A DNA stretch of 64,000 nucleotides from Peribacillus frigoritolerans_B (GTDB lineage: Bacteria > Bacillota > Bacilli > Bacillales > DSM-1321), in NCBI RefSeq assembly GCF_044762665.1, contig NZ_JBIWES010000016.1, forward strand, positions 1 to 64,000, in the 5' to 3' direction. Position numbers and translations under genes: made by a program. A model generated the notes under the pieces. That model made no database searches and had not been told where the DNA came from. It was given only the letters and a program-made list of their open reading frames with translations. Shown here piece by piece: positions 42,396 through 51,472 of this stretch (positions are counted from its first letter, which is position 1; each line of letters begins with the position of its first letter).

Positions 42396-44885
42396 TTAAG
42401 TTAGAACCAATTCTTTTTGAACTTCTGTTTCAGTTTCTTGGTCAATAGGTGGACGAGTATCAAAGGCATGATCCAAATCCTTGAACCAGGCGTTTAATTG
42501 AACAATTCCGATTCTTCCGTATATGTCTTGCATGAAGCATTCACCAACATTTAAATTCTGAATACGTTCGATTAATTGATCTGTAGGTTCAATTCCAAGG
42601 AATTTCAAACTATTAGCTGCTTCTTTGTGGTCTGAATTTTGAAAAACGAATTTCATTCCAACCAAATTTTTTGTATTTTCATCTATATCATTTGTTGCTT
42701 GGGTGGCCCGAATAAGTCCTGCGTTCATCGCTCGACCTTCCCTACTAACTCTATCTAAAATATCCCTTCCGATATCTGTCTTTTCCATGAACCAGGATTC
42801 ATCGAAAAAGGCAATTTTCACAAGATTTCTAGGTTGGTGGATGAATTCAAGAGCGAATTCCCCGATCGGGAACATCATGGCCATCGATAACATTTCTTCC
42901 ATATTGAAATCTTCGGATTTTTTATTTTTCGGTGGCATTTTTAAATTTTGGATTTGAAGAACAGTAAGAGCGTTATCGATATCAAGGGCATCAACATCGC
43001 TTCCATCCCCGAATAGAAGGGAAGCGAAAGATAAATCTCTATAAGTTTCTAAATAAGCGCCCATATCATAACCTTTTGAGCCTTCTGGATGATCTTTTAA
43101 TTTGCTTATGATTTTATTCATGCATGGAGTTGGCTCCGCAGCTACATCACGAACTGCGTTTCTTATGGCCACCCAACCATTTTGATTGTTCCGTTGGTCA
43201 AGCTTGGTAAGGTATGTGCAAATAACTAAGGCTAATTTTTCAGCAGCCTTCAAATCCTTACAAATGATGAAGGGATCTAATCGTCCTTTATTGCGTTCAT
43301 TCGCTTCAAGGGTAATCACGTTTACTTCATGGCCAATATCCCTAAGTAATTCTTTCCACTTTGTTCTGTCACCCTTGGGATCTACGACAAACCCTTTAGC
43401 GCCAGCCAAAATCGCCAGATATAACATAAGATCGGCTCCATATGATTTACCGGAACCTTTTGAGCCGATGAAATCCATCGATAGGGAACGGGATTTCGCT
43501 CCTGCAAGTCCTTGCGTATATCTTCTAATATCAATGTAAACGGCTTGATCATCACCATGGGTTCCTACACAGAATCCATTGCTATCGCCAATTTGAGTGG
43601 TGGCACCAAACATTCCGGCTGCTAATGCTCCTGGCTCCATCATCTGAACATAGGAATTAACGTATTGTTTAGAACCGGGTATGAATTCATTAAACAATTT
43701 GTATTGATCAGATAGTGGCTGTTCCAGTTGAAATTTAAAGTCCGCATATAAATCTTTTGTGGCTCTAATTCTTGATTTAAGTTCTTCCTCATTAGAAGCA
43801 GATACACAAAATGCTACCGTAACAAAGAGTTGAGGGTTTTTTGTAACATTCGTTGCAATCTCTAATTCTCTAGCAAGTGATACATTCTCTGAAACTTCAT
43901 ATGTTGATTCGTTATTGGTGCTGGCTGCGTGTTCATCAAGGTTTTTAAGTTCTTTTTTCTTATTTCTGACCATTTGCATAACTTTTCTATGATCTAAGCT
44001 GCTAGATCTGATCGATATTTCCACCGGAAAATCAAGGGTTTGAATGGCAAAAATCCATTCCGTATCGATATTGATTAATCCATCAGTTGGGATATAGGAA
44101 ATGGTTAGGAAAGCACAGTGGCCATTTTTTACTTCACCATCAACAGCCTGTGTCAAAAGAATTTTTCTTGGGTTTGTAAATCCGTCAACGATTCCCTCTG
44201 TTAAATGTAATAGGTTAAGGGGTTTTCTTGCCTTGATAGTTGGTTGGTAAGATGGTTTGAAATCTTTGTTATGTGGAGGGATGCCAATCCCACGATAAAA
44301 GTTTCTGCGAATCAACCATTGATAATCGTCTTCATCGATTCTTCTTGCGTGTACATGAGAAGAAACGAATTTGAAATATAAGTTTTCTAATCGATTTGCT
44401 CTGTCAATGTCTGTTCCAGCGATATCTTGTTCTTCCAAGCCCATTTTTGCGAATATTTCATTCACAACACTTTTTACATTTTCAATGATGTTTTTTATAG
44501 TCAGTTCAAATTCATCTGTTTTTGGCAGTTTAATACCGATAAAAAAATGATAATCGCTTGATTCAGATCCAACAGCGTTTTCAATGATTGGCGCTACTTC
44601 TTCAACATGGCGAATGGCCTCATCTTTAAGTGGTCCTTTTATTGTTTTCTTAAATTGTTCATGCTTATCAAGGACCGAGTGGAATTTAGGAAGAATTAAA
44701 AGGTGGGTATCAACACCAATATTGGCGAAAAACGTTTCGAGTCGAGAAGAGATAGATGCTTTTTTGTTATCGGATAGAAAATCATATTCAAAGCCTATTA
44801 GTTCATAGAAAGCCCAGGACTCATTGTCCTGGGTGAATAAGATATTTTTTTCATAATATTTGATTGGAAATTGAATTTCGTTCAT
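42396..44885 (-). CDS. VirB4/TcpF-like conjugation ATPase
   Basis: An 829-residue ATPase that powers the type IV secretion machine. The N-terminal ~430 residues form the VirB4-type CagE/TrbE-like domain. Walker A is FIGSKGSGKSYGAD near residue 480. Walker B is KIAFFDESWFM near residue 700. Further motifs include GLIRATQATNDID. No membrane segments, so cytoplasmic-face. Its ATG overlaps the stop of the upstream tcpE-like gene. Full length, no disruption seen. Confidence 0.9.
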   Translation of the reverse strand: MNEIQFPIKYYEKNILFTQDNESWAFYELIGFEYDFLSDNKKASISSRLETFFANIGVDTHLLILPKFHSVLDKHEQFKKTIKGPLKDEAIRHVEEVAPIIENAVGSESSDYHFFIGIKLPKTDEFELTIKNIIENVKSVVNEIFAKMGLEEQDIAGTDIDRANRLENLYFKFVSSHVHARRIDEDDYQWLIRRNFYRGIGIPPHNKDFKPSYQPTIKARKPLNLLHLTEGIVDGFTNPRKILLTQAVDGEVKNGHCAFLTISYIPTDGLINIDTEWIFAIQTLDFPVEISIRSSSLDHRKVMQMVRNKKKELKNLDEHAASTNNESTYEVSENVSLARELEIATNVTKNPQLFVTVAFCVSASNEEELKSRIRATKDLYADFKFQLEQPLSDQYKLFNEFIPGSKQYVNSYVQMMEPGALAAGMFGATTQIGDSNGFCVGTHGDDQAVYIDIRRYTQGLAGAKSRSLSMDFIGSKGSGKSYGADLMLYLAILAGAKGFVVDPKGDRTKWKELLRDIGHEVNVITLEANERNKGRLDPFIICKDLKAAEKLALVICTYLTKLDQRNNQNGWVAIRNAVRDVAAEPTPCMNKIISKLKDHPEGSKGYDMGAYLETYRDLSFASLLFGDGSDVDALDIDNALTVLQIQNLKMPPKNKKSEDFNMEEMLSMAMMFPIGEFALEFIHQPRNLVKIAFFDESWFMEKTDIGRDILDRVSREGRAMNAGLIRATQATNDIDENTKNLVGMKFVFQNSDHKEAANSLKFLGIEPTDQLIERIQNLNVGECFMQDIYGRIGIVQLNAWFKDLDHAFDTRPPIDQETETEVQKELVLT

Positions 44886-45274
44886 TCCGAATCAACTCCT
44901 TTTCTATATGTCACATTCGTTTTATATTGATATTTGGCAGGTTTTTCAGCTTTTTCATATTTGCTATAGGTTTTTGCAGATAGTTGGTATTGAATAAAGT
45001 TTAGTAAGAAAATATGAGGCGCTTTTCCATCAAGTTTAAATTTGGTGAAGAACCAAGTTAATCCGACTGGGATTGCAACGTAATTGATCAACCACCAGGA
45101 TTCCATGAAACCGAATCCTGGTAATTTGACCAATATGACCATGGCTAGGAGAGAGGAAGCAAAGAATCCTATTTGTCTAAACGAGACAGGGAATGGAAGT
45201 TCAACATCAAGTAGAGAATATAGGATTCTTTCATACCTCACGAGAGGCGTATAAACTTTGACTTGTTTTCTCAT
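44882..45274 (-). CDS. TcpE-family conjugation membrane protein
   Basis: A 130-residue protein. N-terminus KVYTPLVRYERILYSLLD and LELPFPVSF-like opening, two membrane helices (residues ~33-50 and 62-80), then LDGKAPHIFLLNFIQYQ, the recognised TcpE signature, and a basic tail. TcpE and TcpD are needed for transfer of pCW3 in Clostridium perfringens. Its stop overlaps the ATPase start. Confidence 0.85.
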   Translation of the reverse strand: MRKQVKVYTPLVRYERILYSLLDVELPFPVSFRQIGFFASSLLAMVILVKLPGFGFMESWWLINYVAIPVGLTWFFTKFKLDGKAPHIFLLNFIQYQLSAKTYSKYEKAEKPAKYQYKTNVTYRKGVDSE

Positions 45275-45277
45275 TTC

Positions 45278-45496
45278 TTAAGAAAACACCACTTGCCATA
45301 ATTTTTTTCCTAATTCCATTAATCCTTTTGGAGCTGCAACAATCGCACTGATTATTCCCATGAAGACTAAGAAACCGATTAAAGCAGTGAAATTTCTTTT
45401 TAAAGCCAATGTCAGAGCACCTATGATGATAATGATTAATAGCACCGGAACCAATTGACCTTGCAACCAAGTTAATAAGTTTTGACCGAAATCCAT
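45278..45496 (-). CDS. TcpD-like small conjugation membrane protein
   Basis: A 72-residue protein with two hydrophobic helices (LVPVLLIIIIIGALTLAL; ALIGFLVFMGIISAIVAA) and a short polar start. Size and position between the TcpC- and TcpE-like genes identify it as the TcpD-type subunit. The ATG follows AAGGGGATG. Only three bases separate it from the next gene. Confidence 0.75.
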   Translation of the reverse strand: MDFGQNLLTWLQGQLVPVLLIIIIIGALTLALKRNFTALIGFLVFMGIISAIVAAPKGLMELGKKLWQVVFS

Positions 45497-45515
45497 TTAT
45501 AACATCCCCTTAATT

Positions 45516-46511
45516 TTAGTTAAATTTAGTTACTTGCCATTTATTATCAGAAGATTCCAAAACTTCCAGAGTGTATTTTTGTAGGATTTGCACTTTAGAG
45601 TTGCTATCTGTAAATATTGCATTTACTTCAACTATTGAGCTCTTTTTCTTATTTTCTAGGATTCTAAGTTCTTCTATACTTTCGAAAACAATCGTTCCGC
45701 CTAGTGGTTGGATGCTCTTATCTGTAGTTAAGTATTCTAATTCAGCAGCCGTTCCAGTTGAATATTGCTTGAAAAATGTCTGTAGGAATTTATTTATCTC
45801 GGCTGCTGTTTTTTGATCAGCTGCTGCAGATTCTGGTTTGGTTTCTAAAGGTTTGATTTTTGCTTTTTCTGGTTTGCTCGTGAAAGTAGGATTTCCATTA
45901 ATTAAGAAGGATTTACCGTCTGTTATGATTGGCACCTTAATCCATCTTTCATATGGTCCATTATCCTTTTCCTCTGTGACCTTTTTCGTTCTTTTGCCGT
46001 TCTTCACATCGCGTTCTTCGGTTTTTTTCACTTTATAAGTAACTTTAAAGGTGAATTCAGCCGTATCTTTACCAGTTTCTTCGATTTTCCATAATTCAGA
46101 GGTATCAAGAAAGGCGTTTCCAGTAATGGTGTCAAAACGCAATCCTGCTTGTTCATCCATTCCTTCTCTTAAGTAAGGTTGAAGGCGTTTTTCTCTTTCC
46201 TGGAAATCATCCTTATTCCATTTGAAGTATTCATTAACGAATTTTGAAGCGAAATTTTCAGCTCCTATAGTAGTAGCGAAATTTTCCACCGTTGCCTTTT
46301 GAGTAATTTCAACAGGTTTGGTTGAATTATCATCGGCTGTATACCCTCTAATTGCTCCGACTGTCCAAAAGGCTACTAAGAGATAAATCGAGTATTTAAC
46401 GTATTTCCTCGAATTTATCCTCTTAGGAGAAAAATCCTTTTTGATTTTCGGCTTTTTTGGCTTGGAATCCTTTGGCTTATTCATCATTCCCAAAAATTTT
46501 TGAATCTTCAT
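45516..46511 (-). CDS. TcpC-family conjugation protein (VirB8-like)
   Basis: A 331-residue protein: basic cytoplasmic N-terminus (KPKKPKIKKDFSPKRINSRK), one membrane helix near residues 41-58, then two tandem NTF2-like domains (residues ~85-210 and ~235-330), the layout known for pCW3 TcpC. The first has AENFASKFVNEYFKWNKDDF and the second AAEINKFLQTFFKQYS. It forms the extracellular-face scaffold of the transfer apparatus. GGAGG precedes the ATG. Confidence 0.85.
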   Translation of the reverse strand: MKIQKFLGMMNKPKDSKPKKPKIKKDFSPKRINSRKYVKYSIYLLVAFWTVGAIRGYTADDNSTKPVEITQKATVENFATTIGAENFASKFVNEYFKWNKDDFQEREKRLQPYLREGMDEQAGLRFDTITGNAFLDTSELWKIEETGKDTAEFTFKVTYKVKKTEERDVKNGKRTKKVTEEKDNGPYERWIKVPIITDGKSFLINGNPTFTSKPEKAKIKPLETKPESAAADQKTAAEINKFLQTFFKQYSTGTAAELEYLTTDKSIQPLGGTIVFESIEELRILENKKKSSIVEVNAIFTDSNSKVQILQKYTLEVLESSDNKWQVTKFN

Positions 46512-46550
46512 CTTTTTGCCTCCTGTGATTCCCTCCGGCCATCTTCATTC

Positions 46551-47387
46551 TTAATTGATTGGGTCAGCTATACCATATAATTGTTCTGGATTGCTGGACC
46601 CTTTAGCAAAAAAGATTTTACCGTAAGGATCAGCTAGTATTTTTTCCATTGTGGTATATAGAACGCCTTTTGTAGAGGATGTATTAACATCCTTTGTGTG
46701 TAGGATCAAATTCCGCATTTCGTTTTCTTTTACTGAGATAAAAACTATACGGGGAGCTGCTATATCAACGTCTATAGATTCTTGATCAGTAAAACATTTT
46801 ATTTCGCAATATCGGTTGTACCGTTTTAATTTTCCGATGCTAACATCTTTTCTTTGTTTACTTCGTTCAAGTTCAAGCATGACACCTGCGTGAATATCAT
46901 GTGATTTTGCTTTAAGAAGGAGCATGCCGTCTGGTTTGATTTGACCATCCCGACCATCTGCGAATCTGTATTGACTTCTTGATTCATTCAGCCATTCATG
47001 TATTCCGAAGTGATCATTATCTATAAGTTTGAAAGAGGCGTGAACATTAGCCATTTCCAAGCAATGATAGATATGTGATGGTGTTCTATCAGTCCAGCGT
47101 GTATCCCATCTTGCTTCACCAAGTAATTCTCTGACTTCTTCTAATCCTTTGGAATCTAGGGTATAAACATTTTTACTTCTTCCTGCTGGGTTCGCTTTAT
47201 CAACGATTGCAAGTCGGAATGATGTAATATAGCCATGTTCTTCAAGGAGTTTTGTTCTCCTATAGATAGCTGGTTTAGAAGATTGGTAAATCACTTTCTG
47301 TAAATAATCCACATCCAGAAAAATTAAATCATATAAGTCTAAAAATAATTCTTGTTCCCTTGGTGTTAAAAAAATCTCCTTTGCCAT
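46551..47387 (-). CDS. Replication-relaxation family protein
   Basis: A 278-residue protein of the Replic_Relax (PF13814) type. An N-terminal winged-helix region (LTPREQELFLDLYDLIFLD, PAIYRRTKLLEEHGYI) precedes a core with HIYHCLEMANVHASF, QIKPDGMLLL and VMLELERSKQRKD, the conserved D...ExE/K-like pattern of a nuclease-type fold. In Gram-positive transfer clusters it lies beside the coupling protein, as here (18-base gap). It may act in DNA processing and could stand in for, or assist, the relaxase, which is otherwise not seen in this window. Confidence 0.75.
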   Translation of the reverse strand: MAKEIFLTPREQELFLDLYDLIFLDVDYLQKVIYQSSKPAIYRRTKLLEEHGYITSFRLAIVDKANPAGRSKNVYTLDSKGLEEVRELLGEARWDTRWTDRTPSHIYHCLEMANVHASFKLIDNDHFGIHEWLNESRSQYRFADGRDGQIKPDGMLLLKAKSHDIHAGVMLELERSKQRKDVSIGKLKRYNRYCEIKCFTDQESIDVDIAAPRIVFISVKENEMRNLILHTKDVNTSSTKGVLYTTMEKILADPYGKIFFAKGSSNPEQLYGIADPIN

Positions 47388-47405
47388 TGGCTTTCCCCCT
47401 CTTGT

Positions 47406-50228
47406 TTAGAAGAAGGAGAATGGCTTTTTGGCTTCTTCTACTTCTTCATAGTGTTCATTTTGCTTTCCGTTCTCTTTGTTTTGGTTTCTATTTGAAACCT
47501 CATGGTCATGATGAGGGGGTGTTTTATTGTTGAATAATTCATTATTCGTTTTCTCATCTTGTGAATCTTGATGAACGGCATCACCCCTTAAAGTATCATT
47601 TTGTGGTGAAATGATTTTGAAAAATTCATCCTCATCCATTTCTTCAACATCTGATATTGACATGGTAGTAAAAAGGCCGTCATCTTCAGGTGTTTGGGAT
47701 TCGGATATCGAAACAAGGGAAGGAGGTTCTTCCGGTAAAGTGATTTCTGAGAAAAGACCTTCATTCTCTCGTTTTTTGTTTTTCTTGTCATACCCCAGGT
47801 AAGATTGAATGCTTTCATCAACCTTTTTATAATGTTCTCCATCTCGTTTTTGAAGATCTAAAGCAATGGATTCAAGCCAGTTGAAGGTTGACGTCATTTC
47901 CTTTTGATCCTGGTAATTGGCTGCATCACCATTTTCCTTATAAACAAATGGTGGTTCGGTTTCTACTGTACAGGTGGTGATTTTATTAACACCTCCAACC
48001 TTATCTTTAGTAAAAACAGCGACCGTATTACTCGGAAGATTCTGAACATATTGGGCTGAAAATCTTCCACCAGTCATGGATTCCACTTGTGCGGCTGATT
48101 CATCACCCTGTGTTCCTGAAAGAATCGTTCCCATGTTACCCTTGATTGCTTTCTTAAGGAACGGTTTTAACTGATCCATGTATTGAGTGATGATGCCAAG
48201 CCCTAAACCGAATTTACGGTCAAAAGCTACAATCGTATCCATGATTTCAATTTGAGCCAAATGGGCTTCATCAACCAAGAGCATATGGAGTTTAGATCCT
48301 GTTTGTCGTTTAATGGCTGTTTGATGATATTGGGTAACCATGTGACCGACTGTTAAAGTGATGTTGGTATCATCGACATCTTTCATATCAATGAGGACCA
48401 GGTGGCCTTCATCCATCCATTTACGAAGGTTCAAGCCGAATTTTGTCTGGCCGAACATCCTTCTCATATAAAGGGAAGATTGAAATGGCTGCATCCTCGT
48501 TCTAATCGCATCAAGTGTGGCATCAGTATCTTTAAGATTATAAGATAACCATTCTTCCCTTAAGACAGGATCTTTAATGTTTTCAACCACTCTGGTCCTG
48601 AATTTTGCATCTTGGAACATTCGGTTGATACCGAGAATGGAATGGGATTTTTTATCCTGCAAAAGAGCAAGTATCGCATTTTCTATCCATCTCATGGCTC
48701 TCGGAGCATTGGATGTATCAAATGCAGTTTCAATAATGTCTATGATGTTGTTTTTTACCGTATCATCTAATTCACCTGGTGCTTTGTGTAAAAGATTTAA
48801 AGCTAAAGGATGTTCATCTTTCGTTAAGCTAATGTAATGAACTTTATCCCATGGAATGGTGATTCCTTCTGCTTCAGCCTTTTTCAACCGGCTTATAACG
48901 GTGAGGGCGGTTTCTTTGGCTGGGTCAAACAGTGTAAATCCAGGGGCACTCTTCGGATCGTTTGCCCAATCATCAATCATAGATTGAAGAATCATTAATA
49001 TTTCCGAAGATTTTCCGGAACCTGTTTTACCAGACATGAACCAATGTTCTCTTAGAATGTTATACGGGACCTTCACCAAACGTTTTTTAACTATTGGGTG
49101 TTTCATGTATCCAACAGTTATTCCGTTATTCATTTCAGATTTTTCAAGGGCGCGTTCACCTTGTTGTAGGTGAGGCACTTGCTCAAATATATCGTGATTA
49201 GGTGAAGGGAGCTGCAGAAGGTTTGAAAGTTCTCGGCCTATCCAATCCATTTTATAAGCGAAAGGATAGGGGTTTCTTTCTACAGCATTTCGGAACCTTC
49301 TTATGCTTAATCCGTTTTCATCATTCATGATGGATCCTAACGTGGTAGCGATTGATTGAACAACACCGCCAGCATGTTTGGATTCACTTGCAATGGAAAC
49401 CGCAACTGTAAAAACTTTATCTCTTCCTGATAACCGTTTAGAAATGGATTTTAGATCAGCTTTCTCAAAACTGTCCATATCGCTCATGCGACTATGGTAT
49501 TTTTTCATTTTCTTTTGAGATTTCTTTATCTTCTTCATTAATTGATAAGGAGAAGAAGGGCTAAATGTAATATCAATCCAAGATCCAGGTTCCATGTAAG
49601 AAATAAGGTTTCCAATTCCGTTCTTTCCACTAAAGGAAGCTAAAGGCTTCACTTCATGGATCCCTTTGTAATCCATAACCATTCTGCCACTATAAGCTGA
49701 TTGGCTAGGAAATTGAATATGATCGGCTTCATGAATTTCTGCATCTGGGTAAGCATTTTGAATCGTCCGAAGGATTCCGGTTTTTCGGTCCTGTGGAAAC
49801 CCGATATAAAATTTGATTCCCTCTTTGTCTTTGTGAACCATCCATTGAAACCATTCTCGACCTCTTATCATTCTGATGCTTCGAGGACGTTTATATCCGG
49901 CAATCTGTTCCACCATTTCAAGGATGGAAGCAGCATTTCCGGATTGGTCTTGATGGGGTAAAAGTTGATAATATTGATACCGTTTTTTCTCCCGGTTTCG
50001 ATTGAAAAGGAATCTTAGTATGGCAATTATTATCGTTGCTATTACCCCTATAATCAGTGTTAAAATTCCAGTTTTTAAAGCTGGATAATAAGGTCCGAAT
50101 AGTTCATGGAACTTATCAGGTTTCCAAAAATAGAAGGCAATTACCGAACCAGGAATCCAAATTGGGGCCGTTTTAGGAACCCATAATCCCACCATTTCCA
50201 TGAGTTGATCATCTTGCTTACTAGCCAT
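47406..50228 (-). CDS. Type IV coupling protein (TcpA/VirD4-like)
   Basis: A 940-residue coupling ATPase. Two N-terminal membrane helices (residues ~15-30 and 45-68), then a soluble domain; Walker A WFMSGKTGSGKSSE near residue 395; Walker B HMLLVDEAHLA near residue 655; GIITQYMDQL after it. A disordered C-terminal ~170 residues is acidic with repeated DDGLF/DEDEF elements, maybe for substrate docking. It recruits the DNA-protein substrate to the channel. GGAAGGAGATAG precedes the ATG. It is the first gene of the minus-strand conjugation operon. Confidence 0.85.
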   Translation of the reverse strand: MASKQDDQLMEMVGLWVPKTAPIWIPGSVIAFYFWKPDKFHELFGPYYPALKTGILTLIIGVIATIIIAILRFLFNRNREKKRYQYYQLLPHQDQSGNAASILEMVEQIAGYKRPRSIRMIRGREWFQWMVHKDKEGIKFYIGFPQDRKTGILRTIQNAYPDAEIHEADHIQFPSQSAYSGRMVMDYKGIHEVKPLASFSGKNGIGNLISYMEPGSWIDITFSPSSPYQLMKKIKKSQKKMKKYHSRMSDMDSFEKADLKSISKRLSGRDKVFTVAVSIASESKHAGGVVQSIATTLGSIMNDENGLSIRRFRNAVERNPYPFAYKMDWIGRELSNLLQLPSPNHDIFEQVPHLQQGERALEKSEMNNGITVGYMKHPIVKKRLVKVPYNILREHWFMSGKTGSGKSSEILMILQSMIDDWANDPKSAPGFTLFDPAKETALTVISRLKKAEAEGITIPWDKVHYISLTKDEHPLALNLLHKAPGELDDTVKNNIIDIIETAFDTSNAPRAMRWIENAILALLQDKKSHSILGINRMFQDAKFRTRVVENIKDPVLREEWLSYNLKDTDATLDAIRTRMQPFQSSLYMRRMFGQTKFGLNLRKWMDEGHLVLIDMKDVDDTNITLTVGHMVTQYHQTAIKRQTGSKLHMLLVDEAHLAQIEIMDTIVAFDRKFGLGLGIITQYMDQLKPFLKKAIKGNMGTILSGTQGDESAAQVESMTGGRFSAQYVQNLPSNTVAVFTKDKVGGVNKITTCTVETEPPFVYKENGDAANYQDQKEMTSTFNWLESIALDLQKRDGEHYKKVDESIQSYLGYDKKNKKRENEGLFSEITLPEEPPSLVSISESQTPEDDGLFTTMSISDVEEMDEDEFFKIISPQNDTLRGDAVHQDSQDEKTNNELFNNKTPPHHDHEVSNRNQNKENGKQNEHYEEVEEAKKPFSFF

Positions 50229-50630
50229 ATTTCGTGCTATCTCCTTCCCTTTGGTTAGACCGTATATTGCGGTGTGTTCTAGCTGAATTAAGAGGCTAGG
50301 ATAACACTAGAGATTTTACGGTTTTACACTTTCGGGATTTATGAAGATACGAGGCTAAGGATTCGCCGTCTGCCGGAGGGCGTGGTCAATATTAAAGTTA
50401 TGGGAAATAAGGAGTACCTTATTAACATAACAGTCACCGAATTTAGAAGGGTTTCTATAATCGTTATAACTATAGAGTTTTCAAGGATCAGAGCCTTTAA
50501 TGGATAGTATATTAGATTGTTATGTCCTGTTTATATCTGAATAGACAATCCAACTAACAAGTTGGCTAACATTCCAAGTAACTATCTGGCTTAATTCCAT
50601 AATATCCCCATTTGATTCAAAATGCAATCT
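50229..50630. other. Leader of conjugation operon, candidate oriT region
   Basis: A 400-base gene-free stretch upstream of the coupling protein. It holds several inverted repeats: GGATTCGCCGTCTGCC with GGAGGGCGTGG (50350-50390, unusually GC-rich), CCAACTAACAAGTTGG (50552-50567), and TTATAACTATAGAG. Such a region next to the transfer genes is a reasonable place for oriT, but no known nick motif is recognised. Confidence 0.3.
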
Positions 50631-50661
50631 TTTTTATATAAAAAAATTTCATTTTGAAAAC
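50631..50661 (-). promoter_or_regulatory. Operator-promoter of the conjugation operon
   Basis: On the minus strand GTTTTCAAAATGAAA (50661-50647) carries TTTTCA 16 bases before TATAAA (near 50638-50633). This is the same operator-over-minus-35 layout as at 35637 and 55218. A weaker second copy (GATTCAAAATGCAATC) lies at 50614-50629. The transcript would have a ~400-base leader. Confidence 0.5.
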
Positions 50662-50728
50662 ATTTAATATAACAACTGAAATAACAGGGGGTGTAAGTAT
50701 TTAAATGGTACAAGGTTTGATAAGTTTT

Positions 50729-50760
50729 GGGGAGGGTAAAAAAAATACCCCTCCCCATTT
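50729..50760. terminator. GC-rich hairpin
   Basis: GGGGAGGGTA, A-run loop, TACCCCTCCCC then ATTTT. Nearly the same hairpin occurs at 55283-55308. It separates the regulatory operon end from the conjugation promoter. Confidence 0.65.
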
Positions 50761-50817
50761 TAAAACTGATATTGTATAATTTAAGTTTAGATATTAAGAA
50801 AAACCTATACTAATTAA

Positions 50818-50850
50818 AAAATGGCTCCCTATTTTGAGGAGCCATTTTTT
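50818..50850 (-). terminator. Terminator of rep/two-component operon
   Basis: AAATGGCTCC, CTATTTTGA loop, GGAGCCATTTTTT: strong stem directly past the response-regulator stop, with As on the left giving the U tract on the minus strand. Confidence 0.85.
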
Positions 50851-51436
50851 AAGCATTTATTTTTTTATTAATGGACTGAATTTGTTTTTTTACCGTTCCT
50901 ACGGATTTAAAAAGTGTTTCCGCAATCCTCGTTCTGCTATACCCTTTTTGTTGAAGTTTATAAATTTCCTGTTCCGAAGAGGTAAGTATCCGTATTTTCT
51001 TTTCTTCCGTTATTTTGGATAGTAAGGCTGGTGAAGCATCGGAATGTATTCGGTTTCTACCTTCAACAGCTTCCTGTATAGCTGATATGATGTCAAATAT
51101 ACTCGACTTGTTTATATAATTGATTGCTCCAGATTCAAAGGAATTTATAATGACTTCTTTATCAACAATTGAAGTAAGGGCAATTGTTTTAATTCCCTGA
51201 TTGCTTAATATTTCTATAATCTCAATTCCATCTAAATTAGCTCTAGTTAGATTAAGATCTATTAATACAACATCTATTTCAGGTTCCTTTTTTAAAACTT
51301 CTAACATTTCTTCCTTACATAAAACAACGTCAACTACATCGATATTATCTGTCTCTTTCTTAATATACTTAGATATATTTTCCTGCCAAAAAGGGTCATC
51401 TTCTACTATTACCACTTTTATATTCTTTTCTTCCAT
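50849..51436 (-). CDS. LuxR/NarL-type response regulator
   Basis: A 195-residue two-domain regulator. Receiver: VVIVEDDPFW (acid pocket), phospho-Asp60 in VVLIDLNLT, ALTS, and INKSS (conserved Lys). The C-terminal helix-turn-helix is LTSSEQEIYKLQQKGYSRTR ... IAETLFKSVGTVKKQIQSI, NarL type but short. It lies 36 bases after the histidine kinase and is the last gene of the operon that begins with the replication initiator. It probably regulates plasmid genes in response to the kinase signal. Confidence 0.85.
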   Translation of the reverse strand: MEEKNIKVVIVEDDPFWQENISKYIKKETDNIDVVDVVLCKEEMLEVLKKEPEIDVVLIDLNLTRANLDGIEIIEILSNQGIKTIALTSIVDKEVIINSFESGAINYINKSSIFDIISAIQEAVEGRNRIHSDASPALLSKITEEKKIRILTSSEQEIYKLQQKGYSRTRIAETLFKSVGTVKKQIQSINKKINA

Positions 51437-51472
51437 AAAGTTTTATCCTCCATTTCAAAACTAAACGATTAT

